Assembly (NCBI RefSeq): GCF_028680575.1
Contig: NZ_JAPCKI010000005.1
Span: forward strand, 186,001 to 250,000
DNA from: Acidovorax benzenivorans
Lineage (GTDB): Bacteria > Pseudomonadota > Gammaproteobacteria > Burkholderiales > Burkholderiaceae_C
Direction of reading: 5' to 3'
Length of the DNA: 64,000 bases
In this document: piece by piece, positions 18,843 through 27,466 of the stretch
Numbering within the stretch: the stretch's first letter is position 1
How the letters are laid out: each line of letters opens with the position of its first letter
Translations under genes and position numbers: made by a program
Notes under the pieces: generated by a model
Seen by the model: the letters and a program-made list of their open reading frames with translations, nothing else
What the model was told of the DNA's origin: nothing
The model's database searches: none

Positions 18843-19292
18843 TCAGGGGCGGGACTCTGGCGCAGGTGGCGGCGCGGCGGGGGTTGCGGGTGTTGCAGCC
18901 GCTTGTGCCGCTGCACGCTGACGATCTCGTTCGGCGCGGTACTTGGCGGCGAAGGCCCGCACTTCTGCATACGACACAAAGCCATCGCCATCGGTGTCGG
19001 CATCGTCAAAGGCTGCTGCCAGGCGCGGAAACAGTTTCACCTCGGAGCGGCTGAGCTTGCCGTCGCCGTTGAAATCCAGCATCTTGAATTCACGCTGTGC
19101 CTTGAGTTCGCCAGAGCTCACCGTTGCAGCAGGCTCTGTGGCGGCGTGCGCTTCCGTCAGGTAGGCAGAAGCGGGCGCAGGTGTGGGCGTCTGGGGCGTC
19201 TGGGCCAGGGCTGCACAGGCGGTAAACAGGGCCACCGTCGCCAAGATGGGCCCTTTGAGCCCTGTCGATGCCCAGGGAGTGCGAATGCGCAA
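18843..19292 (-). CDS. Secreted EF-hand protein
   Basis: A 149-aa exported protein with two EF-hand calcium loops: DFNGDGKLSRSE and DTDGDGFVSYAE, in the central third. The N-terminus is a signal peptide (LKGPILATVALFTACAALAQT). The C-terminus is an Ala/Pro-rich tail (about 30 residues) after a basic helix. It probably binds Ca2+ in the periplasm; partner unknown. I chose a TTG start at 19292 because AAGGAG sits 6 bases upstream and the signal peptide then has a normal length; no ATG is well placed. Confidence 0.75.
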   Translation of the reverse strand: MRIRTPWASTGLKGPILATVALFTACAALAQTPQTPTPAPASAYLTEAHAATEPAATVSSGELKAQREFKMLDFNGDGKLSRSEVKLFPRLAAAFDDADTDGDGFVSYAEVRAFAAKYRAERDRQRAAAQAAATPATPAAPPPAPESRP

Positions 19293-19477
19293 AGCGTTCT
19301 CCTTCAAAGTCTCAACTGTGATGGTGGCACATGGGGGGCGATGGCGGCGGTTTGCAACCAGACCCTTGCAGGTTTTCACCACGCGTTGCAAGACTTTGCA
19401 GAACTTTTCGGTGTTGCTTCACGCGGTACGGCGGAGGCGGCCACTGCAAAAAACCAGGGCAACCAGGGCTCTGGCCG

Positions 19478-20404
19478 TCAGCCCCCGCCAACCCGTGCCG
19501 GGTTGGAGATGCCGCTGTTCACATGGCCCGCAGGCACATGGCGTGCTGCCGATGTGACGTGGCCGGTCTGGTCGTCAAAGAAGAAATCGGGCTCGAACTC
19601 GCGCAGAAACTCCCCTTTGGGCAGTCCACCCAGGAACATGGCTTCGTCCACCGCAATGTTCCAGTCCATCAGCGTGCGGATGGCGCGCTCGTGCGCGGGG
19701 GCGCTGCGTGCGGTGACCAGGGCCGTGCGGATGCGCATGCCGGTGCCGCCCGCTTCGCCCGCTGACTGCAGACGGTGCAAGGCGGCCAGCAGGGGTTTGA
19801 ACGGGCCGTCGGGCAGGGGCTGCGCGGCCTTGTCGGTCTCGTGCTGCTGGAAGGCGGCCAGCCCTTCAGCCTGGTACACGCGCTCGGCCTCGTCCGAAAA
19901 CAGTACCGCGTCGCCGTCAAAGGCAATACGCACTTCGTTGGGGTTGGAGTCGCCAGCCTGCACAGATTCCGTCACCACCCGCGCTGCGGGGTAGCCCAAG
20001 TGCAGGGCCTCACGCACATCGGCCTCGTTGGCTGACAAAAACAGGTGTGCACCCAGCGGCCGCAGGTACCGAAACGGGTCGCGCCCCTGGGTAAACACGC
20101 CGCGCTGAATGGTCGGCAGCCCATGGGCATGGCACGAGCGGAACACGCGCATGCCGCTCACCGGGTCATTGCGTGACAGCAGCACCACCTCTACGCGCTG
20201 GTGCTCGGGGGTGTTGAATGCCAGCAGCTTGCGCACCAGCGAAAACGCCACGCCCGGCGCAGCGGGCACATCGAGCCGCTGGCGCTGCAAGTCCACATAG
20301 GCGCGGTCGTTGTCATGCTCGAAGACGCGGTTCTCTTCCTCAAAATTGAACAGCGCGCGCGAGGAGATAGCCACCACCAGCTTGTCGTCGAGCGTTACAG
20401 CCAT
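19478..20404 (-). CDS. 5'-nucleotidase (cytosolic NT5C1-like family)
   Basis: A 308-aa protein of the 5'-nucleotidase family PF06189, HAD-fold phosphatases that remove phosphate from nucleoside monophosphates. Visible family features are LVVAISSRALFNFEEEN at the start (in place of a classical DxD), VEVVLLSRNDPVSGMRVF, VRIAFDGDAVLFSDEAE (catalytic-type Asp residues) and FFFDDQTGH near the end. No signal peptide, so cytoplasmic. The start codon is only 7 bases from the edge of the palindromic element upstream, and no strong ribosome site remains between them. Confidence 0.85.
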   Translation of the reverse strand: MAVTLDDKLVVAISSRALFNFEEENRVFEHDNDRAYVDLQRQRLDVPAAPGVAFSLVRKLLAFNTPEHQRVEVVLLSRNDPVSGMRVFRSCHAHGLPTIQRGVFTQGRDPFRYLRPLGAHLFLSANEADVREALHLGYPAARVVTESVQAGDSNPNEVRIAFDGDAVLFSDEAERVYQAEGLAAFQQHETDKAAQPLPDGPFKPLLAALHRLQSAGEAGGTGMRIRTALVTARSAPAHERAIRTLMDWNIAVDEAMFLGGLPKGEFLREFEPDFFFDDQTGHVTSAARHVPAGHVNSGISNPARVGGG

Positions 20405-20410
20405 AGGTTA

Positions 20411-20675
20411 GAGCGTGTCATGCACTTTTACGTGCCCGCGAAAGCCGGGGAAAGGCCCGGCAACTAGGCGCAGGCCGCGCGGCGGTATGAATACCGCAAG
20501 CGGCCTGCAACAACGTGGCCGGGCCTTTCCCCGGCTTTCCCATAGGGTCGGGCCCACGGGCTGGCGCTCGCGGCGTTGCAGCACTTGCCAAGGCGCTTGC
20601 CTTGGCGGCACGCCGCGCCTTGCGATCACCAGCCTGTGAGCCCGACGCGGGTGCGTGAAAGTGCATGGCACGCTC
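20411..20675. mobile_element. Candidate TA-flanked palindromic MITE-like element
   Basis: A 265-bp non-coding element with imperfect terminal inverted repeats. The left end (20411-20440) and the reverse complement of the right end (20646-20675) agree at about 26 of 30 positions, both starting GAGCGTG. Inside are nested hairpins: GAAAGCCGGGGAAAGGCCCGG (20440-20460) pairs with 20519-20539, around a smaller stem with loop GAA; a second hairpin centres on GCCAAGGC-GCTT-GCCTTGGC near 20588. TA flanks both ends (20409-20410 and 20676-20677), as for IS630/Tc1-type target duplications. The right TA is part of the gspF stop codon. It has no transposase. Confidence 0.55.
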
Positions 20676-21907
20676 TACTTCACAAACTGGTTGAGCTGGA
20701 TGATGGGCAGCAGCACGGCCAGCACGATCAGCATCACGATCAGGCCCATGCCCACGATAAGCAGCGGCTCCAGAATGGTGGCGAGGGCCATGGCGCGGCG
20801 CTGTACCTCGGCCGAGAGCTGGCGGGCCGCACGCTGCAGCATCACCGGCAGTTGTCCTGTTTGCTCGCCCAGGCGCGCAAACATCGACAGCAGGCCCGGA
20901 AAGCGTTTTTTCTGCGCCAGCGCCGACGCCAGCGGAGCGCCTTCGCGTACCAGCACCAGGGCGTCGAGTGCATCGGCACGCAGCGCGCGGTTGCTCAGCG
21001 TTTCAGCGGCCGCCTGCAAGGCTTTCAGGATGGGCACCCCGGCCCCAGACAGCATGGCCAGCGTGCCCGCAAACCGTGCCGCGTTGTAGCCGCGCGCCAG
21101 TTTGCCCACCAGGGGCAGATTGAGCCAGGCGGCATCGAATTTCTCGCGAATATGCTCGATAGTGAGCGCCCATCTTGCCCCAATAGCTATCAAAACAGAA
21201 GCAATCAGCATCACCCAGCCATAGCTGCGCACAAAGGCGCTGAGGCCCAGCATGGCCACCGTCAAGAACGGCAACGCCCGCTTGGTGCCTGCAAACACGC
21301 TGGCCACCTGTGGCACCACATAACCCACCAGGAACAACACGATCACGATGGCCACCAGGGTCACGATGGCCGGGTACAGCGCCGCACCCACCAGCTTGGC
21401 CTTGAGTGCCTGCCGTTCTTCCAGGTCGTCGGCCAGGCGCTCCAGCACCAGGCCCAGGTTGCCGCTGTGCTCGCCCGCGCCGATCACGGCGCAGTAGATG
21501 TCAGAGAACTCGCGTGGGTGCTGAGACAGCGCGCGGGCAAAGGTGGCGCCCGCATTGACCTCGGCGCGCAGGGCCGCCACCAGGTGGCGCTGGCGCTCAT
21601 CGTCGGCTTCTTCGGACAGCGCGGTGAGCGCGCGCTCCAGCGGCAGGCCCGACGACACCAGCCCGGCGATCTGCCGCGTCCAGATGGCCAGCCCCGTTGC
21701 ACTGAACACCGGCCGTGTGAACAGGCGCTGGCCTAGGCTGGCGGACTTGCCGTCCAGCGACTGGCCCGTTTGCACCAGCTCCACCGCCAGCGGCACCAGC
21801 GCTTGGGCCCGCAGCAGGCTGCGTGCGGCCTTGGCGGTGTCGGCCTCCATGAGGCCTTTGCGGGTCTGGCCCTGGGCGTCCAGGGCTTCAAAGGAAAAAG
21901 CAGGCAT
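20675..21907 (-). CDS. gspF: Type II secretion system protein F (GspF/PilC family)
   Basis: A 410-aa inner-membrane platform protein of the T2SF family. It has two F-domains (about 70-190 and 275-395) and three membrane segments, the last at the C-terminus (LIVMGMGLIVMLIVLAVLLPI). The N-terminus (PAFSFEALDAQGQTRKGLMEAD) is of GspF rather than PilC type. The platform protein couples the secretion ATPase to pseudopilus assembly. No other gsp gene adjoins it here, so it is an isolated member of a dispersed system. The stop codon uses the TA that flanks the palindromic element. I chose the ATG at 21907; longer frames start in non-coding sequence. Confidence 0.9.
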   Translation of the reverse strand: MPAFSFEALDAQGQTRKGLMEADTAKAARSLLRAQALVPLAVELVQTGQSLDGKSASLGQRLFTRPVFSATGLAIWTRQIAGLVSSGLPLERALTALSEEADDERQRHLVAALRAEVNAGATFARALSQHPREFSDIYCAVIGAGEHSGNLGLVLERLADDLEERQALKAKLVGAALYPAIVTLVAIVIVLFLVGYVVPQVASVFAGTKRALPFLTVAMLGLSAFVRSYGWVMLIASVLIAIGARWALTIEHIREKFDAAWLNLPLVGKLARGYNAARFAGTLAMLSGAGVPILKALQAAAETLSNRALRADALDALVLVREGAPLASALAQKKRFPGLLSMFARLGEQTGQLPVMLQRAARQLSAEVQRRAMALATILEPLLIVGMGLIVMLIVLAVLLPIIQLNQFVK

Positions 21908-22162
21908 GCGATGCGGGCAAGGGTGGTAGGGCGTTGGCGTGGAAGTCAGGAGGTCCCACAACGAGCAACTATGCGCTACAGAATGTGCGCCGTAGGACCA
22001 GCAGCCCCTGATGGTAGCCGCTACCCAAGGCCGAGGGCTGCCAGCCAGTAACCCCTGTCCGCGACATGACACAAGTCAAGATGCTGACGCACTGCGCGCG
22101 CAGAATAAAAAACGATCTGTGGCATCGGGTTGCAGGCGTTCTGGACGAACAAGGGGTTTTTC

Positions 22163-22912
22163 ATGCTGAAGAACAAGGTGGCATTGGTAACGGGCGCATC
22201 GTCGGGCATCGGGCGGGCGATTGCGCTGGTGTGGGCGCGCGAAGGTGCCAAGGTGGTGGTGTCTGACGTGAACGTGCAGGCGGGCGAGGAGACCGCAGCG
22301 CTGGTGCGTGCGGCCGGGGGCGATGCGATGTTTGTGGCTGCCGATGTGGGTAAGCCTGAGGACTGCGAGGCGCTGGTCCAGCGCACCGTCGCGCACTACG
22401 GCCGCCTGGACGTGGCCTGCAACAACGCGGGCATCGGCGGCCCGCAGGCGCCTACGGCCGACTACCCGCTGGACGGCTGGGCGCAGGTCATCAACATCAA
22501 CCTGTCGGGGGTGTTTTACGGCATGAAGTACCAGATCGCGGCGATGCTGAAGAACGGTGGCGGCGCCATCATCAACATGGCGTCCATCCTGGGTTCGGTG
22601 GGCTTTGCCACGGCGCCCGCCTATACGGCGGCCAAACATGGGGTGGTGGGGCTGACCAAGGCTGCGGCCATCGAGTACAGCGCGCACGGGGTGCGCGTCA
22701 ACGCCGTGGGTCCTGCCTTCATCCACACGCCCATGATCAGCGGCCTGGAGCAGGATGCTGGCATCAACGCCATGTTGGTGGGCGCCCATCCCATGGGCCG
22801 CCTGGGGCAGCCCGAGGAGGTGGCCGAGCTGGTGACCTGGCTGGCATCCAGCAAGGCGTCGTTTGTGACCGGCGCGTATTACCCGGTGGATGGCGGCTAT
22901 CTGGCGCGCTGA
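22163..22912 (+). CDS. SDR-family NAD(P)-dependent oxidoreductase
   Basis: A 249-aa classical short-chain dehydrogenase/reductase. It has the cofactor motif TGASSGIG (about 10-17), the NNAG motif (about 89-92), the catalytic Ser region NMASILGS and YTAAKHG containing the Tyr-x-x-x-Lys pair. The C-terminus ends in the common VDGGYLAR pattern. An acidic residue after the second strand (VSDVN) suggests NAD(H) preference. The substrate cannot be predicted. The ATG at 22163 has AAGGGG 8 bases upstream. It converges on the LLM oxidoreductase with 15 bases between stops. Confidence 0.9.
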   Translation: MLKNKVALVTGASSGIGRAIALVWAREGAKVVVSDVNVQAGEETAALVRAAGGDAMFVAADVGKPEDCEALVQRTVAHYGRLDVACNNAGIGGPQAPTADYPLDGWAQVININLSGVFYGMKYQIAAMLKNGGGAIINMASILGSVGFATAPAYTAAKHGVVGLTKAAAIEYSAHGVRVNAVGPAFIHTPMISGLEQDAGINAMLVGAHPMGRLGQPEEVAELVTWLASSKASFVTGAYYPVDGGYLAR

Positions 22913-22927
22913 AGCGCGTACCGGTTC

Positions 22928-23956
22928 TCAGGCCGACACAGCAGCCTGGCAGAGCGTGGCGTGGGCCTGGGCCGCAATGTCCAGCGAGCGCAAACGCAAC
23001 ACAGGGTCGTACACATCGCTCACCAGCATCAGTTCGTCGGCGCCCGTGGCTTCGCTCAGGTGTGCCAGCCCTGCGCGCACCGTGTCCGGCCCGCCAATCA
23101 CGGCAGCGGCCAGAAAGTCGCCAATCGCTGCGCGCTCTTGCGGCTGCAGGCGCGCAGCGTAGTTCTCGATGGGTGGCAGCAGGCGGCGGCGGTCACCCGT
23201 CAAGATGCCCAGCACCCGTTGGTAGGTGCTACTGGCCAGGTAGTCGGCCTCCTCATCTGTCGGCGCGGCGATCAGCGGCACGCCGATGGCCACATAGGGC
23301 TTGGGCCAGGCGACCGAGGGCCGGTACAGGTTGCGGTACAGGTCAACGGCCTGGTGCAGCAGGCGCGGCGCAAAGTGTGAGGCAAACGCATAGGGCAGAC
23401 CGCGCTCGGCCGCCAGCTGCGCAGAAAACAGGCTGGAGCCCAGCAGCCAGATCGGCACATTGGTGCCCGCACCCGGCATGGCAATCAGGCGTTGGTCGGG
23501 CTCGGCGGGGGCCAGCAGGCGCTGCAGCTCCGCCACATCGCGCGGAAAGTCTTCTTCGGTTTCCACCCGGTTGCGGCGCAGCGCACGCATGGTGGTGGGG
23601 TCTGTGCCCGGTGCACGGCCCAGGCCCAGGTCAATGCGGCCGGGGTACAGCTCGGCCAGCGTGCCAAAGGCCTCGGCCACCACCAGCGGGGCATGGTTAG
23701 GCAGCATCACGCCGCCCGACCCTACGCGGATGCGTGAGGTGCCGCCTGCAATGTGGCCTACCAGCACGGCGGTGGCCGAGCTGGCAATGCCCGCCATGTT
23801 GTGGTGCTCGGCCAGCCAGTAGCGAGCAAAGCCTAGTTTTTCAGCATGCTGAGCGGTGCGCAGCGCAATCTGCAGCGCATCGGCCACGGTGCCGCCTTCG
23901 CGGACGGCAACCAGGTCAAGCATGGACAGGGCAGGACGGCGGGGGATGGAAGTCAT
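22928..23956 (-). CDS. LLM-class flavin-dependent oxidoreductase
   Basis: A 342-aa luciferase-like monooxygenase of the MsnO8/YhbW-like branch. The TIM-barrel family features are [21 protein letters not shown] near residue 50, [17 protein letters not shown], and [14 protein letters not shown]. These proteins use reduced FMN supplied by a separate reductase; the substrate is unknown. The ATG at 23956 is preferred; an in-frame GTG two codons upstream is possible. It is divergent from the CZB-domain gene. Confidence 0.9.
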   Translation of the reverse strand: MTSIPRRPALSMLDLVAVREGGTVADALQIALRTAQHAEKLGFARYWLAEHHNMAGIASSATAVLVGHIAGGTSRIRVGSGGVMLPNHAPLVVAEAFGTLAELYPGRIDLGLGRAPGTDPTTMRALRRNRVETEEDFPRDVAELQRLLAPAEPDQRLIAMPGAGTNVPIWLLGSSLFSAQLAAERGLPYAFASHFAPRLLHQAVDLYRNLYRPSVAWPKPYVAIGVPLIAAPTDEEADYLASSTYQRVLGILTGDRRRLLPPIENYAARLQPQERAAIGDFLAAAVIGGPDTVRAGLAHLSEATGADELMLVSDVYDPVLRLRSLDIAAQAHATLCQAAVSA

Positions 23957-24160
23957 GCGCACATTGTCCGGTGCCCGCTGCTTTTGCGCAGGTGGCGGAT
24001 GCAGAGCTGGCAGTGGCAGCAGGGTTGCCCGCGCTCATTTTTACCAACGGGCCATTTTTTGGTAGCCAAAATGGCAGAGGCGCCACAAAATGTTTCAAGA
24101 CATTTCCGCGCTGCCTGTCATCTTGCGCTGCGCGGGCCAGTCGCGCAAAAGGGACGACGC

Positions 24161-24646
24161 ATGGGTTTTTTCAGCCGCTTGTTCAAGATCCGGGAGCAGG
24201 ATCCCACCAGCCCCGACACCACCTGGGCCATGGAAGACAACGGCAGTGAACTGGTGCTGGATGCCGAGTACGCGGCCACGCTGATGACCGAGATCGACAT
24301 TGACGCCGCTATTGCCAGCCACGAGCGCTGGCGCCTGCAGCTGCAGGACATGGTCAACGGCCGCTCCAGCGAAGTCATGCGGCCCGAGCGCATCTGCCAG
24401 GACGACCGCTGTGACCTGGGCCGCTGGCTTTACGGCACGGGCCGAGTGCGCCTGGGGCACTACCCCGCGTTCGACATGCTGGTGGCTCGGCACAAATACT
24501 TTCACCAGCAGGCAGCGGACGTGGTGGCGACCTTCCAGTCGGGCGACCAGCCCAAGGCAGCCCAGCTGCTCAACGGCAGCTGCCGCCACGCATCCAACCA
24601 GGTACTGCTGCTGCTCAAGGAGCTCAAGCGCGGGCTGGGGCGCTGA
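24161..24646 (+). CDS. Stand-alone CZB (chemoreceptor zinc-binding) domain protein
   Basis: A 161-aa cytoplasmic protein made almost only of a CZB domain. The predicted zinc ligands are visible: His in ASHERWRLQLQD (~47), Cys in RCDLGRWLYG (~88) and the two His in HKYFHQQAADV (~113 and 117). This 3His/1Cys site binds zinc tightly. In its relatives CZB domains regulate chemoreceptors or diguanylate cyclases, and a free-standing one may act as a zinc sensor for such a partner. The start at 24161 gives the common MGFFSRLF N-terminus. A GCCATCA/TGATGGC hairpin (24652-24670) follows the stop. Confidence 0.85.
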   Translation: MGFFSRLFKIREQDPTSPDTTWAMEDNGSELVLDAEYAATLMTEIDIDAAIASHERWRLQLQDMVNGRSSEVMRPERICQDDRCDLGRWLYGTGRVRLGHYPAFDMLVARHKYFHQQAADVVATFQSGDQPKAAQLLNGSCRHASNQVLLLLKELKRGLGR

Positions 24647-24988
24647 GCCACGCCATCATCGGGTGATGGCCTTCCACTTCATGCCAGTTAGCCCTTGAGG
24701 CTCAGAACCCCCTGGCGCTGGGCGCATAGGCCTCGATGCGGCGTGGGCGATCGCTGGCGCTAGCGGTATCTGACTGCGGATTGGCGCGAAGCCTCTGTGC
24801 CTGGGCCGCGCCCAGCATCGGCACACAGCTCTTACATCTGCAGACATGGCTCGCCCCCGGAATCAGGGGGTGGCGTCGCAAATACCCTGGTGGGGCTGTA
24901 CCGCGCCTTTGGGCGCGGTATTTTTTTGTCTGACGTTGGCTGGAGGTGCGAGTCGGCACCGGGCTGCCTGTATGGCACCCAGGCGCGT
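24647..24988. other. Intergenic region with two hairpins
   Basis: Between the CZB gene and ruvC there are 342 bases with no supported gene. A hairpin with a pentaloop lies just after the CZB stop, and a strong terminator lies at 24899-24927. The stretch between does not match any RNA family I can recognise. Confidence 0.5.
24899..24927 (+). terminator. Rho-independent terminator (plus strand)
   Basis: TACCGCGCC (24899-24907), loop TTTG, GGCGCGGTA (24912-24920), then seven T (24921-24927). It could end the CZB transcript, though it lies ~250 bases past the stop, which leaves room for a small RNA. Confidence 0.8.
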
Positions 24989-25537
24989 TCAATAGCTCCG
25001 CCCATCCTTGTACATCGCGTGCTGCCGCCGGTTCAGCGTGGCGGCTTCGCCCAATCGGCCCATGGCCGCTCCGGCATGTGCATGGGTGATGGCCATGCCC
25101 AGGCCGTCCGCTGCGTCGGTACCCGGCAGGCCGGGCAATTGCAGTAGCCGCCGCACCATCTCCTGCACCTGGCTTTTGGCGGCGCGGCCGTGGCCGACCA
25201 CGGCCTTTTTCATTTGTAGCGCGGTGTATTCGGCCACGGGCAGGTTGCTGGCCACCAGGGCGGTGATGGCAGCGCCGCGCGCTTGCCCCAGCAGCAGCGT
25301 GGACTGGGGGTTGACATTGACAAACACGATTTCGACCGAGGCCACATCGGGTTGGTAGCGGGCTGCGACCTCGGTGATCCCGTCGAACAAAATCTTCAGA
25401 CGCCCGGGCAGGTCGCCCAGCGCGATGGTGGTAGTGCGGATGGTGCCGCTGGCCACGTAGCTGAGCTTGTGGCCGTCCATGTCCACCACGCCAAAGCCGG
25501 TGGTCTGTAGGCCGGGGTCAATGCCGAGGATGCGCAT
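24989..25537 (-). CDS. ruvC: Holliday junction endodeoxyribonuclease RuvC
   Basis: A 182-aa RuvC, the resolvase of the RuvABC recombination machinery. It begins [19 protein letters not shown] with the first catalytic Asp at residue 7. A further acidic site lies in [12 protein letters not shown] (Glu near 70), and the C-terminal acidic pair lies in [14 protein letters not shown]. Length and motifs are normal. ruvAB are not in this window. A divergent copy of the dispersed repeat lies just upstream. Confidence 0.96.
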   Translation of the reverse strand: MRILGIDPGLQTTGFGVVDMDGHKLSYVASGTIRTTTIALGDLPGRLKILFDGITEVAARYQPDVASVEIVFVNVNPQSTLLLGQARGAAITALVASNLPVAEYTALQMKKAVVGHGRAAKSQVQEMVRRLLQLPGLPGTDAADGLGMAITHAHAGAAMGRLGEAATLNRRQHAMYKDGRSY

Positions 25538-25551
25538 TTGCTCTCTTTTTT

Positions 25552-25594
25552 GTAGCTATTGGGGCAGGTGGAACTAGCGCAAGGGGCGGATTTC
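25552..25594 (+). repeat. Divergent partial copy of the dispersed repeat (tentative)
   Basis: The gap between ruvC and the CdsA-like gene contains TAGCTATTG and ACTAGCGCAAGGGGC, blocks like those in the family at 30956 and 49847. The match is partial. Confidence 0.35.
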
Positions 25595-26587
25595 TTACAA
25601 GCCGAAGTACCAGCGTGCCGAATGGAAGAACACGGGCGCTGCGAAACACAGTGCGTCCACCCGGTCGAGCAGGCCACCTGCACCGGTGACGGACATGCCC
25701 TGCATGCCCCAGCTGGTGATGCCACGGTCGCGTTTGAGGGCCTTCATCACCAGGTGCCCCAGGCTGCCCGCCACGCAGGCCAGCAGTGCCATGCCCAGTG
25801 CCTGGCCGGGCTTGAAGGGGGTGATGAAGGTGAGCAGACCGCCCGCGAGGCCCCCGGCGGCCACGCCAGCCAGCCAGCTTGTCCACTGAAAACTCTGGCT
25901 CACCTGCGGTGCTACAGGCTTGTGCGGAAAGCGCCGCCCCAGCAGGTGTTGCACCAGCATGCAGGTCTGCACCACAAACACCAGAAAGAACACCAGAAAC
26001 GCACCCTTGTCACGATAGCCCGGAAAGTCGAGCAGCAGCAGCGCAGGCACATGGCTCATGCCGTACACGCAGACCATGATGCCCCACTGCAGCTTGGCAT
26101 TGCGCTCCAGAAACCGCTGCGGGTCATTGGCCAGCGCACTCACCACCGGTAATGCCAGGAACACGTACACGGGGATGAACACGGTGAACAGGTCGAAATG
26201 TTTGCTGCCCACCAGCCAGAACTGCAAGGGCAGCACCACAAAAAACGCCAGCACCAGGCTGCGGTGGTCGCCCCGGCGCGTGGGCGACAGGGTGATGAAT
26301 TCGCGCAGCGCAAAAAAGCCCACGATGGCAAACAGCACCGTGGCCACCGTTTCGCCCAGCACCCAGCCGATCCAGAACACCGTGGCCATGACCCAGGAGG
26401 TTTTGAGCAGCCCCCAGAAGCGCTTGGCTTCCAGGGCCCGGGCTTCGGCTGCAGGGTCGTCGCTGGCGTGCTCGCGCAGGTTGCGCACAAAGGCCCACAC
26501 GGTGACGATGGACAAGATGCCGAACACGACCAGGAACAAGGCCCCGATCTGCTGGGTGGCGGTGAGGTTGCGCAGGAATTGGTTCAT
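25595..26587 (-). CDS. Phosphatidate cytidylyltransferase (CdsA family, YnbB-like)
   Basis: A 330-aa multispanning membrane protein of the CDP-diglyceride synthase family, which makes CDP-diacylglycerol from phosphatidate and CTP. About eight hydrophobic segments are visible. The C-terminal signature region reads KRDRGITSWG...TGAGGLLDRVDALCF, resembling the family signature but with Ala where many members have His in the HGG box. It is followed by FAAPVFFHSARWYF. It lies 60 bases after a PlsC-like acyltransferase gene on the same strand, so the two may supply adjacent steps (lysophosphatidate to phosphatidate to CDP-DAG). The main CdsA of the cell may be elsewhere. Confidence 0.85.
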   Translation of the reverse strand: MNQFLRNLTATQQIGALFLVVFGILSIVTVWAFVRNLREHASDDPAAEARALEAKRFWGLLKTSWVMATVFWIGWVLGETVATVLFAIVGFFALREFITLSPTRRGDHRSLVLAFFVVLPLQFWLVGSKHFDLFTVFIPVYVFLALPVVSALANDPQRFLERNAKLQWGIMVCVYGMSHVPALLLLDFPGYRDKGAFLVFFLVFVVQTCMLVQHLLGRRFPHKPVAPQVSQSFQWTSWLAGVAAGGLAGGLLTFITPFKPGQALGMALLACVAGSLGHLVMKALKRDRGITSWGMQGMSVTGAGGLLDRVDALCFAAPVFFHSARWYFGL

Positions 26588-26647
26588 GTCAGCGCGCGCT
26601 CCAGGGCGCAGCGGTCGGCGAGGGTAGGGGCTTTGGGCTCGTCATGG

Positions 26648-27412
26648 TCAGACTTCCCGCAGCGCGATCACGGCGCGGCGCGCGCGGTCGAGGAACGGGC
26701 GGCGCTCTTCGCCCGCCTCGAGCTGAATGGGTTCGCCAAAGGTTACCGAGCACAGGATGGGCACGGGCACCACTTCGCCCTTGGGCATCACGCGCTGCAC
26801 GTTGTTGATCCACGCTGGCACCAGCACCACCTGCGGGAACATCTGCGCCAGCTTGAACAGGCCGGATTTGAACGACTGGGGCTCGTCGCCATGGCCGCGC
26901 GTGCCTTCCGGGAAGATCACGATGGAGTCGCCGCTCTCGAGCGCGCGCACCAGCGGGGCCAGCGGGTCGGACTCTGGCAGGGCGGAGCGCAACTCCTCGG
27001 GGGTAGGAGCGCGCGGCGATGCTTCGGGCGACGGGTCTGGGCCACCAGCTGCTGCTGTGTCTGCCTCGCTCGGTGCTGCGGCTGGTGCCCCCGTTGGCTC
27101 TGCGGCCACCGGCGCCATCGGCCGTGCTGGCGTGGCCTGGCGGTCCACATACACGGCGTTGAACACGGCGGTGGTGATCCACTGGCGGAACGGTGTCTTG
27201 GTCCAGTAGTCCTTGGCGGCAATGGGCCGCGTGATGCTGCGCAGCTCCTCGGGCAGCGCGGCCCAGATGAGCACCATGTCGGCGTGGCTCTGGTGGTTGG
27301 CGAAATAGATGCGCTGCTCAGCCTTGGGCGGGCAGCCATACCAGCGGGCCTGGGAGCCGGTCAGAAACCGCACGATTCCCAACAGAAGGAAACTCATCAA
27401 CTTGGCAAGCAT
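26648..27412 (-). CDS. 1-acyl-sn-glycerol-3-phosphate acyltransferase (PlsC-like)
   Basis: A 254-aa acyltransferase that transfers an acyl chain to lysophosphatidate. Motif I is NHQSHAD (about 39-45, NHx4D with Ser-His) and motif III is FPEGTRG. An N-terminal hydrophobic segment (AKLMSFLLLGIVRFLTG) anchors it to the membrane. Between the motifs is an odd Ala/Pro/Gly/Glu-rich stretch of about 50 residues (starting ATPARPMAP...), longer than I expect in this family and probably a flexible loop. It is co-oriented with the CdsA-like gene 60 bases downstream. Confidence 0.87.
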   Translation of the reverse strand: MLAKLMSFLLLGIVRFLTGSQARWYGCPPKAEQRIYFANHQSHADMVLIWAALPEELRSITRPIAAKDYWTKTPFRQWITTAVFNAVYVDRQATPARPMAPVAAEPTGAPAAAPSEADTAAAGGPDPSPEASPRAPTPEELRSALPESDPLAPLVRALESGDSIVIFPEGTRGHGDEPQSFKSGLFKLAQMFPQVVLVPAWINNVQRVMPKGEVVPVPILCSVTFGEPIQLEAGEERRPFLDRARRAVIALREV

Positions 27413-27466
27413 GGCGGCGATGATACGGGCGCCGGGCCTGCATGCTTGGCAAGGACCAGGGTGGCG

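Noticed and set aside
21164..21210. Another dispersed-repeat copy inside gspF
   Set aside because: Only the block TAGCTATTGGGGCA matches, and the encoded residues fit an ordinary GspF membrane helix and loop.
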